Assembly: GCF_018873765.1 (NCBI RefSeq)
Contig: NC_057919.1
Span: 59,123,484 to 59,187,483 of the forward strand
Length of the DNA: 64,000 bases
Direction: 5' to 3'
Source of the DNA: Telopea speciosissima
Lineage: Eukaryota > Streptophyta > Magnoliopsida > Proteales > Proteaceae
Within the stretch, counting starts at the first letter, position 1, and the number at the start of each line of letters is the position of its first letter. Shown piece after piece: positions 11,626-23,120 of this stretch. A program made the position numbers and the translations under genes. Below the pieces are notes generated by a model that did not search any database, was not told where the DNA came from, and saw only the letters and a program-made list of their open reading frames with translations.

Positions 11626-13086
11626 CTACACTCTTCTCAGGTACTGGGCCATTCGTGATTCTTTTGCCTCATACTCCCCCTTGACCTGGTTAACTATTAG
11701 TTGGGAATCACTGTGGACGGTAAGACTTTGTGCCAGTTTCAGTCCTACAATTAGGGCTTCATACCCGACCCCATTATTAGTTGTCTGAAATTCAAATCTC
11801 AGCGCGTACTGCACCAAGAACCCTCCAGGGCTGGTTAGTATCAATTCTACCCCACACCCTTGTGTGTTGGATGAACCATCCACATACAGTGTCCACTCTT
11901 CTACCACCTCTTCAGGTTCCGTGGTGGTAGGGATTTCTTCTTCAGGGAGTGTGCATTCTACCAAAAAATTCGCTAGAGCCTGTGCCTTTATAGCAGTTCA
12001 GGGCATGTAATGGATATCGAACTCCCCCAACTTTATGCACCACGCTACCAGCCGTCCTGAGTGGTCGGGTTTGGCCAATATCTTCTTCAAAGGCTGGTTG
12101 GTGATTACTTCAATGGTGTAAGCTTGGAAATATGGCCTTAACTTTCGTGCCGCCGTAATCAACATGTAGGCATATTTCTCCACACCGCTATACCTGGTCT
12201 CGGCGTCCAGGAGTACCTTGCTGACATAATAAATTGGTTTTTGGGTGCGCCCGTCTCCTTGGACCAATACCGCGCTAACTGCAACAGCAGAGATGGTCAA
12301 GTACAACTGCAATGTGTCCCCTGGTTCTGGCTTTGTCAGGAGAGGGGGTTGTGCCATATATCTCTTTAGCTCTGTGAAGGCTTTCTGGCATTTTTTGGTC
12401 CATTCGAAGGTGAGCTTGGCCCCCTTGGTTTTGCGTTCCTTTGCTCTGTTCTTGAGAGCCTTGAAGAAAGGCAAACATCGGTCTCCCGAAGTTGAGATAA
12501 ATCTCCCGAGCGCGGCTATTCTTCCCATGAGTTCTTGTAATTCCTTAACTTGTCCAGGTGGATGCATCTCGAGTATAGCCTTGATCTTTGCTGGATTTGC
12601 CTCTATCCCTCTTCTTGAGACCATGAAACCGAGGAACTTTCCTGATGTGACTCCAAAGGCGCACTTGGCCGGGTTCAACCTCATCTTGCTTTCTCTTAAA
12701 ACCTGAAATGCCTCATTCAAATCTGCAATGTGATCTTGTGCTTTCAAGCGTTTTACCAGCATATCATCTACATAAACTTCCACATTACGGCCTATTTGAT
12801 GCCTGAAAAGGTAATTTATCAAGCGCTGGTAGGAAGCTTTGGCATTCTTTAATCCGAAAGGCATGCGAATATAACAATATGTATCTCTCCCCGCGATAAA
12901 AGAAGTTTTCAAAATATTAGGTTCATACATCCTGATCTGATTATACCCTGAGTAGGCATCCATGAAAGAAAACATTTCATGGCCTGCCGTGGCATCTATC
13001 AATATATCAATACGAGGCAAGGGGTAGTAGTCTTTAGGACAGGCTTTATTCAAATCTGTAGTCAATACACATTCACCACTTGCCAC
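11626..13086 (-). mobile_element. Reverse transcriptase and dual RNase H region of the Tat element
   Basis: The RT core is clear: LNKACPKDYYPLPRIDILID, MDAYSGYNQI, RMPFGLKNAKASYQRL and the catalytic YVDDMLVK. The first, Ty3-type RNase H follows (VQGDGRTQKPIYYVSKVL). A second, archaeal-type RNase H is at 11626-11964 (YVDGSSNTQGCGVELIL, NNGVGYEALIVGLKLA, VHSDSQLIVNQV). The double RNase H is the recognised signature of the Tat lineage. Part of a broken element. Confidence 0.9.
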
Positions 13087-13381
13087 TTAGCTTGGGCACC
13101 ATTACAACGTTAGAAAGCCATTCTGGATAGATAGCCTCCTCGATAAAATCGGCGTCATGCAGCTTGGTTACCTCCTCGATCACTTTTTCTTATCGCTCGG
13201 GAGCAAAGGTTCTTTTCTTCTGGAATACTGGCTTAGCAGTGGGGTATAAGCTAAGCCTGTGTTCAGCTATCTTCCTGTCTATCCCGGGCATGTCAGCAGC
13301 GGACCAGGCAAACACGTTCGCATTTGTCCTTAAGAAGTTTATGAGGGCGGATTTTCTTTCGCCATTCAGGCCTGCGCCTAT

Positions 13382-14078
13382 CTAGATGGTGCGCGTGGCA
13401 TCCCCCTCCACTATTTCCACAGGGATCAACTCCTCGGCTGGCTCACTTCTCTCCTGCTCACCAATATCTCGGTTCTCATCCAGATGGATTAGATGCATTT
13501 GGGGCTCCTTTCCTTTGGTCCTCAGGTATCCTTCGTAGCAGCGTCGGGCCTCCACTTGACTTCCTTGACATTCTGGAACGCCATGATCAGTTTGGAATTT
13601 CATAACTAGGTGTGGGATTGAAACCACCGCCTACAGTACGTTGAGCCCTGGCCGCCCCAATATCCCATTGTGCATGGAATTCACCTTTACCACCAGGAAG
13701 TCATCATTACCGTAGAGAGTTTGGGTTCTGTCCCCACGGTAACCAACAGCTCAATCGATCCTTCCACCTGTACCGGGGCCCCATTGAAACCGTATAGGGC
13801 ACTCTTTTCAGCATCTCGGGTTTCAGGAGCATCTTTTCAAAGGCATCATAATATAAGATGTCAGCTGAACTCTCATTGTCCACCGGGATCCTTCCCACCA
13901 TGCAATTGGCGATAACCATCTTGATCACCAAGGCATCATCATGGGGAGATTGAATATCTGCCAGGTCTTCATCGAAGAAGGTGATGTGGTAATCGGTTCT
14001 CCTCTTTTTTATTATTGTCTCGGCTTGGAGTACATTCTGAGCGTGCTGCTTTCGGGAGTTTGAGGTTTCTCCTCCCAT
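13382..14078 (-). mobile_element. Protease region of the Tat element
   Basis: Between gag and reverse transcriptase the - strand encodes a retropepsin-like segment: an entry segment ending FFDEDL, then VGRIPVDNESSADILYYDAF, which corresponds to the aspartic-protease active-site region of gypsy elements. The region after it is the usual linker to RT. It is degraded. Confidence 0.7.
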
Positions 14079-14180
14079 ACCAGGTCCACCAAATATGATT
14101 GTTATCTCCCTCAGGGGTACATTCTCGGTATGGGGCTTACCTCGGTGTGGTTCCTCTTTATCAGCTCTGGGGGGTGATCT

Positions 14181-15716
14181 TTATCTCCCCTCTGGCTCCC
14201 GAGCACGATAACCTGGCTTGCGGTCGTTTCCTTTTTTCTTGACGAGTTGGCCTAGGCGCCCTTTCTGGATGAGAGCCTCTATCTCGTCCTTCAACTGTCT
14301 GCACTCCTTGATATCGTGATCGTGGTCTTGATGAAAATGATAGTATTTGTTCTTGTTGCGCTCATGCACCGGCTTGACCATCTTGGCAGGCCAGCGTAGG
14401 GTCACCTGGTCTTTGATTTCATTCAATATGTGTGCTCGAGTATGAGTCAGGGCCGTATAAGCCGGCTCGGATTCCAGATCTGTAGTTTTGGGGACCCAAG
14501 CTTTTCTGTCATCTTTCTTTTTCTTACCATCCTTGTCATCTCAACTGCGTTTTGCGCCAACTTCTCGGGGGTTCTCTTCCTTCTTTTCTTGAGCTTTCTT
14601 CTCGGTTCTATCTTCTTTCTTGGCCGCAAGAACTTCGGCCAAGTTGATATACTTTTCACATCTCGAAATCAACTCATACATGTCTCCTGGTTCGTCCATG
14701 ATTAAGGATTTTTTCAACTCGACATCACAAATTCCGCTATGCAGTGCCTAGAACTTCACCATTTGATCCAAGTTTCGTACCTCCAAGGCTTCTTTATTGA
14801 ACCTTGTAAGAAAACCCCTGATGGATTCGTCGGGGCGCTGCTTTATGGCCAGAAGATTGGCGACTGTTTTCTTGTGAACTCTACTGCTTACAAAGTTAGC
14901 CAAGAAGGCCCGGCCCAGATCTGTGAAATTGGAGAGAGACCATGGAGGGAGCCGAGAGAACCATTGTCGCACCGCTCCCTTCAGGGTGGAGGGGAAGGCC
15001 CTGCACATTATAGCGCCTGAAGCGCCTTGGAAGAACAGGAGGGACTTGAAAGTTTCCAGGTGATCCTCCGGATCCGTGGTGCCTGCATATTGCTCTATGG
15101 CTGGCATCTTGAACCCCTTTGGGAGGGGTTTGAACCGAACCTCATCCGTGAACGCCAAGTTCGTAGTGAAGTGAAAGTTGTGAATCGGGGCTTGGTTCTT
15201 TCCCCTTATGACTTCTTGAATCTGGTCTTGGAGTTCCAAGACTTTGTCGTTTAGGGCTTGCTCAACCTTTGTCATGTGTGAATCTTGATTCTTGGCGTTT
15301 TTCGGCATCTCCTTGTTCCTTCGTCGGGTGTTGTTTGCATTGTTGTGGTTCTCGCTGTGCTCTGGGGAACGAGATCTTCCTCCGCTTGGCGGTGGCGGAG
15401 GAGGTATAGGGATCCCTTGCAGGAGACCACGCTGTATCTCCAGCATCTGCTCCATCTTGTCATCCCAGCGGGCCTGCATTGTGTAGAATTGTTCCACTCT
15501 TACGTAACGTGGTGGGTCCCCTGGGAGCCTTGGCTGAGACTCCTCCTGACGCGGCAGCTCCTGGTCTTCTGGGATAAGATCTTCACCTCCTTGTCGGGAA
15601 GCAGTCGGACGGGCTAAGGCTCCTCCCTGACCAGCGGCAGAAGGTCCTGGAGGAGGAATAGCCGCGGCGGCGGCAGCGGATTGAGTGATCCTTGATTGAT
15701 TTCTTGTATTGGTCAT
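14181..15716 (-). mobile_element. gag region of the Tat element
   Basis: The - strand frame starting near 15716 has an alanine/proline-rich N-terminal part, then a charged stretch, then a Retrotrans_gag-like core (AIEQYAGTTDPEDHLETFK, VRQWFSRLP, LLAIKQRPDESIRGFLTRF). The part near 14181-14426 resembles the C-terminal gag segment typical of this lineage, with a CHFH-like degenerate motif (HFHQDHDHDIKECRQLKDEI). It follows the 5' LTR directly. It is a fossil with breaks. Confidence 0.85.
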
Positions 15717-15767
15717 GGTGGGATCTTCGTAGGTCTTTGTTCTCCATTTCCCACAGACGACGCCAAA

Positions 15768-16236
15768 TGTTGTGCAAAGATTTTTGCCGAAGAGAAATCT
15801 ACCGACGGCACAACTCATATGCTAATAACTAAATGGAATTGGGGAATAACGGAGATGAGACTGCGAAATACTCTCTCTTTATTGAATACCCAATATTGCT
15901 AATTGAATTCCTCTACATGAGGGTCTAGCCCTTAATTTATAGTGAGGGATGGGATCTTGGACGATCCTTGCTATTTCAATAGTTTCCTTTTCTGCGTGCA
16001 CGGTTTTAGAAAACTTCCATTTTGGTTGGGATTCCCCACAAATCCTAGGATCTTCGGGATTCTTGAGACACGTGGGATCCTCCCTTGGTGGTTATGTAAC
16101 TGCCGTGGTGGGGCCTAACTTCATAATCGTCGTGCGCTTGGGAGTCTCCAAGCACGCCTGCAACTTGCCTTCCTTTATGAATCGTGGGGAGTCCACGTGT
16201 ATGGTCAAGATTTAAAGTACGAAATATGGTGTATCA
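15768..16236 (-). repeat. 5' LTR of the Tat element
   Basis: This 469-bp repeat matches 3919-4385 at about 93% by eye. In element orientation it begins TGATACACC and ends TTTGCACAACA. A TATA-like TATAAATTA lies at about 15933-15941, read on the - strand, and is a reasonable core promoter. The outer edge abuts the CATAC target duplication. Confidence 0.95.
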
Positions 16237-16561
16237 CATACCAATATGCATTATAGAATTTGATCAAATTAAACCATACAAATTCGACATGAGGTCAGTC
16301 TGCACTTAAAATCCTCTGCTGTGTTGTCGGATGTGCACCGCCGCCCCACCAGTACTGCAGAGGTTCCTGGTCCCTTGTGTAGTAGATATCCAATTGTCAG
16401 AATATGGTCATTCCATGTGGCAAAAATGAAGCATCCGTTGGAGATTCCTCAAGCAAGCCATCCAAAAAAGAATTATTATATATATGTATTTTGAGAATAG
16501 ATAATAGCGATGATATATAAGGTCATAGGTTTCTTTTTTGATGAAAGCTGGTCATAGGTTT

Positions 16562-17838
16562 TTTTTTTTTTTTTTTTGGGTAGAAAATAGATTTATTGTG
16601 AAAGACGGAAACGACTCCTGTGGTCTGGTACAAGGTCACCAGCTACATAGGGATCGGAATTGGGCTAAACTGTCCTTTCCGTAACAGACAGTGCCCTCCT
16701 AGCCTGGGAATCTGCTACACCATTCACGGTCCTTGGAACATAAGAAAAAGACACATCTTCAAGATAAGTAACCAAATGGTGGATGTCATCGAGGATTGGT
16801 TGAATAGATAGGGGGGAAGGAAGAGGCGCAGGCTGCAGGAACCGGATCACCATTTGATTGTCGCTTTCTACCTGCAACTTGTACGTGCCCTTAGAGATTG
16901 CTTCAAGAAGACCTTCGCGTATTGCAAGCGCCTCCCCTAACATAATATCCTCAAAATAAATGGGATTAGACATAGCAATTTTAGCGCTGGCTAAGTGGTC
17001 TCGAATAATGAAACCCACCCCACTCCGCTTGCTGTCCTTACTAAGAGAAGCATCACAACTTAACTTAAAGGTACCATCAGGGGGAGGCGACCTGCCCTCG
17101 CTATGGGACTGAACTGCTCGCCTAGGCCTTTCCTCTGCAATAGTATCAACTGATATAAACTCCTCCCAAACCGTCTGAGCTACTGTGATAACTTCTTCTG
17201 GGCGCCAATCTCGTCGACCAAAAATAAGATCATTCCATGCTCGCCAAAGGAACCAACACACAAAGGAACTAAACGATTTCAAGCTGCATGATTCACTTTT
17301 GCCATTCCTTGCAAACGACGACCAACATTGAATCCAGCGATAGAGTTTAGCATCTTCCCCTACTGGCAGCTTGTAAGAAAGTGTACACCCAAACTACACT
17401 GCTATTGCAAATGAGCAGTTCAAAAAAGTATGATCAGTAGTCTCCTCCGCCATTCCACATCGTTGGCATTGGATGTCTACAAGTATCCTCCGGTGACTAA
17501 GCACTGCCGTAGAGGCTAGCCCATCAACACACGCTCCCCACATGAGATGACGAATCTTTGGGAGGGAATTGCAATGCCAGATAGATTTCCACACTTCAGT
17601 TGGGACTGCAGGCCAACTGCTAGACGTTGAATGGGCATTCGCTGTCATCTCCTCAGCCCTCCAGCCATTAGATAGGACATGGTACATACTCACTCTTCAC
17701 TGAGAAAATGCTGTGTTTATCTGCTCCCCAAACCATTTTATCCACCTGCGCAAACACACCGAGCTGAATCTGGAGGATTACGTTGGCGTCAGATGGGTGG
17801 AAAAACCTGCTAATGACATCTCTCTTCCAAACACGATT
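16562..17838 (-). mobile_element. 5'-truncated LINE (zf-RVT and RNase H)
   Basis: This 1.28 kb insertion is bounded by a 13-bp target duplication, TGGTCATAGGTTT (16549-16561 and 17839-17851). The T-run at 16562-16577 is the poly(A) tail on the - strand. Reading leftward from 17838, the - strand encodes the tail of LINE ORF2: FFHPSDANVILQIQL, then KIRHLMWGACVDGLAS, a zf-RVT zinc motif (CQRC, then HTFLNC), a WFLWRAWNDLIF segment, and an RNase H domain (LSCDAS, GVGFIIRDH, GEALAIREGLLEA, VESDNQMVI, GVADSQARRAL). Two large frames (17394-17693 and 16665-17282) are separated by frame damage. It is a relic. Confidence 0.92.
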
Positions 17839-18146
17839 TGGTCATAGGTTTCTTATTGAGAGTAAACCTAACATATCAGAAAGAATTGTCAATGGTTCTT
17901 TCTTTGTAAAAAAAATGCTACAATCTAGTGATTCATCTATGTTAAAAAAAAAATGCGTACCTTAAATTTTACTACATTTTTTAAATCAATTTTTTGAGAT
18001 TAAAATATAGATACCATTTGAAATGTTTGATTAACATATTTAAGTAAGAGGTTAAGGTAATTACCCATTAAAGTACAAAGTTTAGCATGATGAGCCTATG
18101 CCCACCTAGAAATTTTGGGGCTTGATGAAACATCTTTGAAAAACAA

Positions 18147-18222
18147 AGGTAAGGCTGTGTACTTTATGACCCTCCTCAGACCTGCAGTGACGAGAGCCTC
18201 GTGTAATGGGTATTCCCTTTTT
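18147..18222 (+). mobile_element. Au-type SINE, 3' half
   Basis: GGTAAGGCTGTGTACTTTAT, followed by CCTCCTCAGACC and GAGCCTCGTGTAATGGGTAT, matches the 3' half of the Au SINE family and the fuller copies at 29911-30079 and 35051-35206. The RNA polymerase III box half is missing. It lies about 200 bp upstream of the COA4-like start codon. Confidence 0.8.
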
Positions 18223-18419
18223 GAGTTCTACATGAATATCTTTTCCTTGGTGGAGGAAAACTTTATCCTTCTACGAACCTTTTAATCCCTTATTCGTCGT
18301 CTCCTTTTCCTCAAACCAAACGCGGCCCTAGAGCAAAAAAGATTCCGAGTCTTCATCTCGTCTAAACTCTTCTAACCTACTGTTTATACTTTTATACCCA
18401 AACACCCTTTCTTTCAGTT

Positions 18420-18727
18420 ATGGACGCATCAAAATCTAGCAGTACCGTGCCGCCTCAATCTCCGCCTCCGCCTCAGCCTCAGCCTCCGCCTCCGTCTGGG
18501 ACCTCATCGCCTCCATCTTCTCCTCTGCCTAACTCCTCACCGCCTCCCCTTCATCAGACCGACGCAGACGAAGACGACGAGAACGTCAAGCAACTCAAAG
18601 AATGCTCTGTTCTCTACTTATCTTTACAGGTAAAGCTGTTTTGTATTTTGCCCTATTCATATCAATGCTCTTTCTCTTAAAATCATAAAGGTAGAAATCG
18701 AATTCACCGCTTTGGAATTAACCCATG

Positions 18728-18763
<36 letters not shown>

Positions 18764-19612
18764 GAATGCCTTGTTCAGAGCAACAGGAATTGGAAATCTT
18801 GCCAATTGGGTATGACTCCTCCCACTCCCCTTTCTTCTCTTTGTTCATATCTCATACTGTATACGATTATAGGTAATTGCAACTATCACAAGAACCCATT
18901 TACACTAAAACATCCCGATTGTAAACCATTTCGGGTTCTCGAATGATCGAGTCACATCTATGTCTCGAATCTCCATTTCCAAAAACAGACAATGCAGCAA
19001 CCATGTAACCAGAAAACCCAACTCTGCCCCTAATCGCAACACTTTGAGGTCATATCTCTGGACGCACAATCCGCAATATAAAAATTAATGTAAATTAATT
19101 AAAATAAACAATTCATTTGGATTTGATGGACACTATCTAACATAGACTGTAAACGATTATAGGTAATTGCTATTTGCTAGTATATGCTGACAAATTAACC
19201 TCCCCCTTCTTATGGGTTTTGAGGCGTTTATCTCTTCTTATATGTTTCCTTTTGTTTTTTTAATTGACCCAAGCGTTTAATTTCTCTATGCTTGCATTTT
19301 TATAATTTCTATGGGTTTCAGATGTCTTGTGAAATGTGAATATGTTATTCTTTTATGAGAGTTAAGATTTCCAAAAAGCTAGTCATTGCTTACTTGTTGG
19401 TTCCTTTCTCCTTGTTTGTGGGGTATATTGTTTTGGTTACTTATTGATTTCTTCTCTTTGTTTGTGTTTGTGAGATACATTGTTTTCTGGCATTCTTATG
19501 TGTCATTTTATGTTTGTTTATGAATTTAGTCCTTGGTTTTGCTGTGTTTTGAGCAGAGGTAAAGGCTTTGAAGGAATGTCATGAGAGGAAGCGCAATAAC
19601 AAAGAACAGTGA
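18420..19612 (+). CDS. COA4: COA4/CHCHD8-like twin-CX9C mitochondrial protein
   Basis: Three exons join in frame: 18420-18629, 18764-18809 and 19557-19612 (TGA at 19610), giving 103 residues. The first 55 residues are proline/serine-rich and then acidic. The domain follows: Cys62 and Cys72, then Cys83 and Cys93, each pair separated by nine residues (ECSVLYLSLQEC and CQLEVKALKEC), with NRNWKS between, as in human COA4. Such proteins are imported into the mitochondrial intermembrane space by Mia40 oxidation and help assemble cytochrome c oxidase. The start at 18420 is the first ATG of the frame. Two oddities: exon 2 is preceded by a (TG)14 tract, and an imperfect 80-bp tandem duplication begins inside the last codons. 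The CX9C fold is certain; the COA4 assignment rests on remembered family sequence. Confidence 0.85.
18733..18760 (+). repeat. (TG)14 microsatellite at a splice acceptor
   Basis: Fourteen TG units end directly at the CAG acceptor (18761-18763) of exon 2 of the COA4-like gene, taking the place of a normal polypyrimidine tract. Length changes here could alter inclusion of the 46-nt exon, which encodes the second and third cysteines. Confidence 0.95.
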
Positions 19613-19762
19613 GAATTGCTGAGAGTCACAAACTGCAGCAAGAATTAGCTAAAATTAGTAAGTGAGATTTGTTCATTCTCAAAGAACAGTGAGAATTGCA
19701 GAGTCACAAACTGCAGCAAGAACTTGCTAAAACTAGTAAGTGAGATAACATTTCTTCATTCT
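19600..19762 (+). repeat. Tandem duplication across the COA4-like stop codon
   Basis: Two adjacent copies of about 80 bp (19600-19679 and 19680-19762) both begin AAAGAACAGTGAGAATTGC and end TTCATTCTC; they differ by small indels and a few substitutions. The first copy starts in the codons for KEQ and contains the stop. In the +1 frame it reads VRIAESHKLQQELAKISK and then a stop, which looks like a natural helical tail. Confidence 0.9.
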
Positions 19763-21295
19763 CAATTTTGGTGAATGCTAAGATCTGAAATGCTTATTGG
19801 AGAGTCAGGTAAACTACAAGTAGGTTTTGGTGTTTTGGGATTGTTTCTGGTATTTTGTAGCTGAGTTCAGTTGTTTTTCTTTTTGGGGTTTGCTTGAGCC
19901 TTATTTGTGATTTCCCTGCAGTTATTTCTCTTCTTTTTTTTTTTTTTTTTAATTTTTAAATGAGGTGTGTAAAGACCTGGTCATCTTATCATTTACAAAA
20001 TAATGGAGTTCACCTTTATGAGAATTCTTTGGCTCAGTGACTGAAGGATGCACTTTTTGGTTTCTGAGGTTTGGTTTGCTTTGTGGTTGGTTCTTGTTCT
20101 CTAAATCGGTAGGTAAAAAGAATATTTGTTTTAGGGAAGGATCTGAGTTCTAATTGTTTCAACTAGATAAATCTAATTTGCTCCTTTAAATTGTTGAGAG
20201 CTGTGCACTTAAAAAAAAATATAAGTTCCAGTGCTTATCATTGAATCTAATGACAAGTATTAGGCTGATTTCTTCTCTTCCTGAACATATTAGTATTACC
20301 CTTCTAATCCATACAATTGGGTCCTATCACAGACCAGTATTGCTATGAAAGGTTAAGGAAAATCTAGTTGAGGGATGGGAGGGAATCTCATAATTATTGC
20401 AATTCAAACAGTTGGTGAGATGATATTTAATGACGAGGTTGATTATTCAAGAATAGTCAATTTGATTCTCTGTCATGTATTGCCAAGAGAGGCCGAGAAA
20501 ACCTAGTCGAGGGACCATTGTTCTTGGATCCCTTTCCTATGATAGTTGAAGGTTTGACAGGAGAACCAAAACTCCTCTTTGTAAAAGAAGTGGAAAATTG
20601 ATGGGGGGAGATCCATCACAGTGGCAACTGAGGTTGTTTGGAGAAGATCACTTGGGCCCTGCGCCGGGGTTGGGGAGGGGAGGGGAGGGGAGGGGAGGGG
20701 AGGGAGGGCCGGACCGCCGGATTATGTGTTTATTTTCCATGTTCAGTCAGAATATGGTATCTATAACTCATGGAACGCTTCAACAGTTTGTTGTAACAGT
20801 GATACTCCAAGTAAAGAAAAAACTTGGCTTTGTATGCTCTAATAGTATGATCAGGGGGGGAGAGGGGGGGGGGGGGGGGAAGGGATATTTCGCTTAAAGT
20901 TGGGGATTGTCTTGATATATGTTCGTGCTTTTGTTTCTGTATTCATAATATGTGTATTTGAGCATTGTTGAGTACTCTTTCATTAACTTGTGGCACTACC
21001 TCAGTGAACATCATTAAAGAGGTACAAACTGAGCATGAATTATGAGTTACTTCTGTGGCTCTTTTGATGTTTCTTTTATGGTTGAAATACATAATACCTA
21101 ACTCTTTGAAGCTTTCTTCGAGATAGAGATATACTTCTGAAATAATGCCAATGTCTTGACTATGTTTGCTTTGAAAACTGAATCTGGTTCACAAAAAACT
21201 TGAAAAACATTGCCATGGAAGTTTCCAGATTATGGGTAGCATTTGAATTTACAAGGCATGATCACCATTGTTTACTCATCCATAGTGAAAACCAT
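19763..21295. other. Intergenic, no gene seen
   Basis: This is AT-rich DNA with a T-run near 19935-19952. There are two G-rich tracts: (GGGGA)n at about 20672-20706 and a nearly pure G-run at about 20855-20880, both able to form G-quadruplexes. No exon-like or protein-like frame was recognised. Confidence 0.6.
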
Positions 21296-21723
21296 TGTGA
21301 TTAGGGTGTTCATCTCTGGTTGATCCTTTGTTCAATGATAATCGCATCGACTATTGCATATTAAAACTGAATAAAGAATCGGTTATGAAATCAAATAAAA
21401 ATCGTATCGAGTATTGCTTATCATTTCGTTGCTTTCCGACTATTGCTTATTGAAATTGAATAAAAAAAGCATTTTTCAAACCGAATAAAAAATCCGTACC
21501 GTTAGCAATCCCACTCGGTGCGATTTTGGTATTGAAAATGCATCCTTGTTCTTGGTAGAATACAATTTTCGTATTATTTCGCTTTTGTCTCACCTAACTT
21601 ACATGTTTTCTCCTGTTTTATTTTAAGCTTACGCCAGAATATCTGATAATAATTTAAGGGAGGGGGGATTGCTGCCCAGCTGCGTGGCCACTGTACCAGC
21701 ACGGGTTCAATGGGAGCATACAT

Positions 21724-22690
21724 GCATCCAGCTAGGGGTTAGGATGGTCATTTCATGGTGCATTGTGTCGGTGTAGGGGACATTGCTTTGCAGCATTCTT
21801 TTTTACCATTATTTAATTGAAAGGGGGATTGTTGTCAAACTGCGTTAATGCTGTCAATTTGGAACCAAAATGGTCCATACCAAATTGAACTGAAGAAAGA
21901 TCAGTATGGTTTCGATATCTAAAAAAGGAATCTTCCTCGATATGATACGGGTTGATATCTAGAAGGAATCTTCCTCCATATGATACGAATTTTTATCACC
22001 TCCAATTCGCTGTCCCCTCCAATTCCCTCCAATCCCTCACATAGGAGCAGAAGTGATCACCCTACCCCACCTTGGGCAGTGTGTTCGGGCAGTGGATAAG
22101 GTGGACCTTTCCGCTCTTATGTGAGGGATTGGAGGGAATTGGAGCGGACAGAAATTGGAGGTGATAACGATTCCATATGATACATGTTTGATATCCAAGG
22201 CAAAACCATTCGTACGAACAACACCAAATTACCTATTCGCTAATTGAAGTGCGAATACACATGTTTCAATATAAATATATATTATGTATCTCAATACGTA
22301 TTATATATATAGTTCATATCTTATGTATGTATCTCACTATCAAGGATTCGGATGGTTAATTTTAATAAGTTATAGTGGGAGATAATTGCGTGAGTGGTGG
22401 TTAAATTAATAAGAATACACATGTATAATAATTATATATGACGTATCTCATATATTATATGTGTATTTTAGTAATCTGAATTTTCAAATCGAATAATAAT
22501 CGCACCGACAGTTGCATATTAGAACCGAATAAAGAATTGTTTATTAAACCAAATAAAAATCGTACAGACTAGCTTATTAGAATTCGAATAAACTGGTTTT
22601 AGAAACCGAATAAAAACCGTACCGAAACCAATTCGAATCAGTGCGTTTTTGGTATTGCAAATGCATTCCTGTTCTTGGTATGAAAGGGTG
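21724..22690. repeat. Segmental duplication, copy 1
   Basis: About 0.8 kb here is repeated directly in 23102-25640. Shared landmarks in order are AGGATGGTCATTTCATGG, GGAATCTTCCTCGATATGAT, TTCGTACGAACA, CCTATTCGCTAATTGAAG, GGATGGTTAATTTTAATAAG and AACTGGTTTTAGAAACC. Copy 1 carries a 175-bp MITE (21993-22167) that copy 2 lacks. The sequence is non-coding and rich in CGAATAAAAA-type motifs, also seen more weakly at 21330-21560. Confidence 0.85.
21993..22167. mobile_element. MITE with long terminal inverted repeats
   Basis: The ends TTATCACCTCCAATTCGCTG and the complement of GGACAGAAATTGGAGGTGATAA pair, and the pairing continues inward (CCTCCAATCCCTCACATAGG), giving arms of about 55 bp. The matching spot in copy 2 of the segmental duplication (about 23680-23700) lacks it, which proves it is an insertion. 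Confidence 0.85.
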
Positions 22691-23120
22691 TCAATCGGTT
22701 CAGTTTCGGTCATTAAGTTTGGTTTTATGTCTTGATGGTGTGACCCAAAACTGAACCGAAAATCGACTCGGTTTTGGGACTGCCAATCGAATCCAAACCT
22801 GCTTGATTCGGTTCGGTTACGGTTAAATTCGGTTTCCAAATACATTTCTAATTCGGTTTCCCAACAATCAATTGCCAACTCCTGTAACCGTTGAGCACAA
22901 TCCTAGGAAGCTGATTGAGGATAAGAACAAATCTCCCTCCCTTAAATTATTATCAGATATTCTCCCATTGGCCCTGTGCTGATGCAGTGGCCACTCAGCT
23001 GGGCAGCAATCCCCCTCCCTTAAATTATTATTAGATATTCTCGCGTTCGTTATCTTTTAAACCCAAGCTTAAAATAAAACACGAGAAAACATGTAAGTTT
23101 TTTTAGGATGATCATTTCAT

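Larger units (their letters stand above)
3919..16236 (-). mobile_element. Ty3/gypsy LTR retrotransposon, Tat lineage, broken
   Basis: A 12.3 kb element lies on the - strand. Both LTRs are present (15768-16236 and 3919-4385), each starting TG and ending CA, and the element is flanked by a perfect 5-bp target duplication, CATAC (3914-3918 and 16237-16241). Inside the left-hand end of its sense direction, just after the LTR, is a primer-binding-site-like TTTGGCGTCGTCTGTGGG. Order of parts is gag, protease, reverse transcriptase, RNase H, second (archaeal-type) RNase H, integrase, then a long non-pol region with a tandem array and an antisense ORF. The second RNase H and the antisense ORF point to the Tat group. 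Hand comparison of the LTRs gives roughly 30 differences in about 468 positions (6-7%), suggesting a few million years. Coding parts carry at least half a dozen breaks. No later element clearly interrupts it. Confidence 0.93.
21596..23103. repeat. Inverted-repeat pair of about 130 bp, 1.5 kb apart
   Basis: The left arm at about 21596-21735 (ACTTACATGTTTTCTCCTGT, later AATTTAAGGGAGGGGGGATT and GCTGCCCAGCTG) recurs in reverse complement at about 22915-23103, with indels. The right arm holds the internal piece AGATATTCTCCCATTGG twice, so it is itself partly duplicated. It may be the two ends of an old TIR element or two unrelated inserts of one repeat facing each other. Confidence 0.75.
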
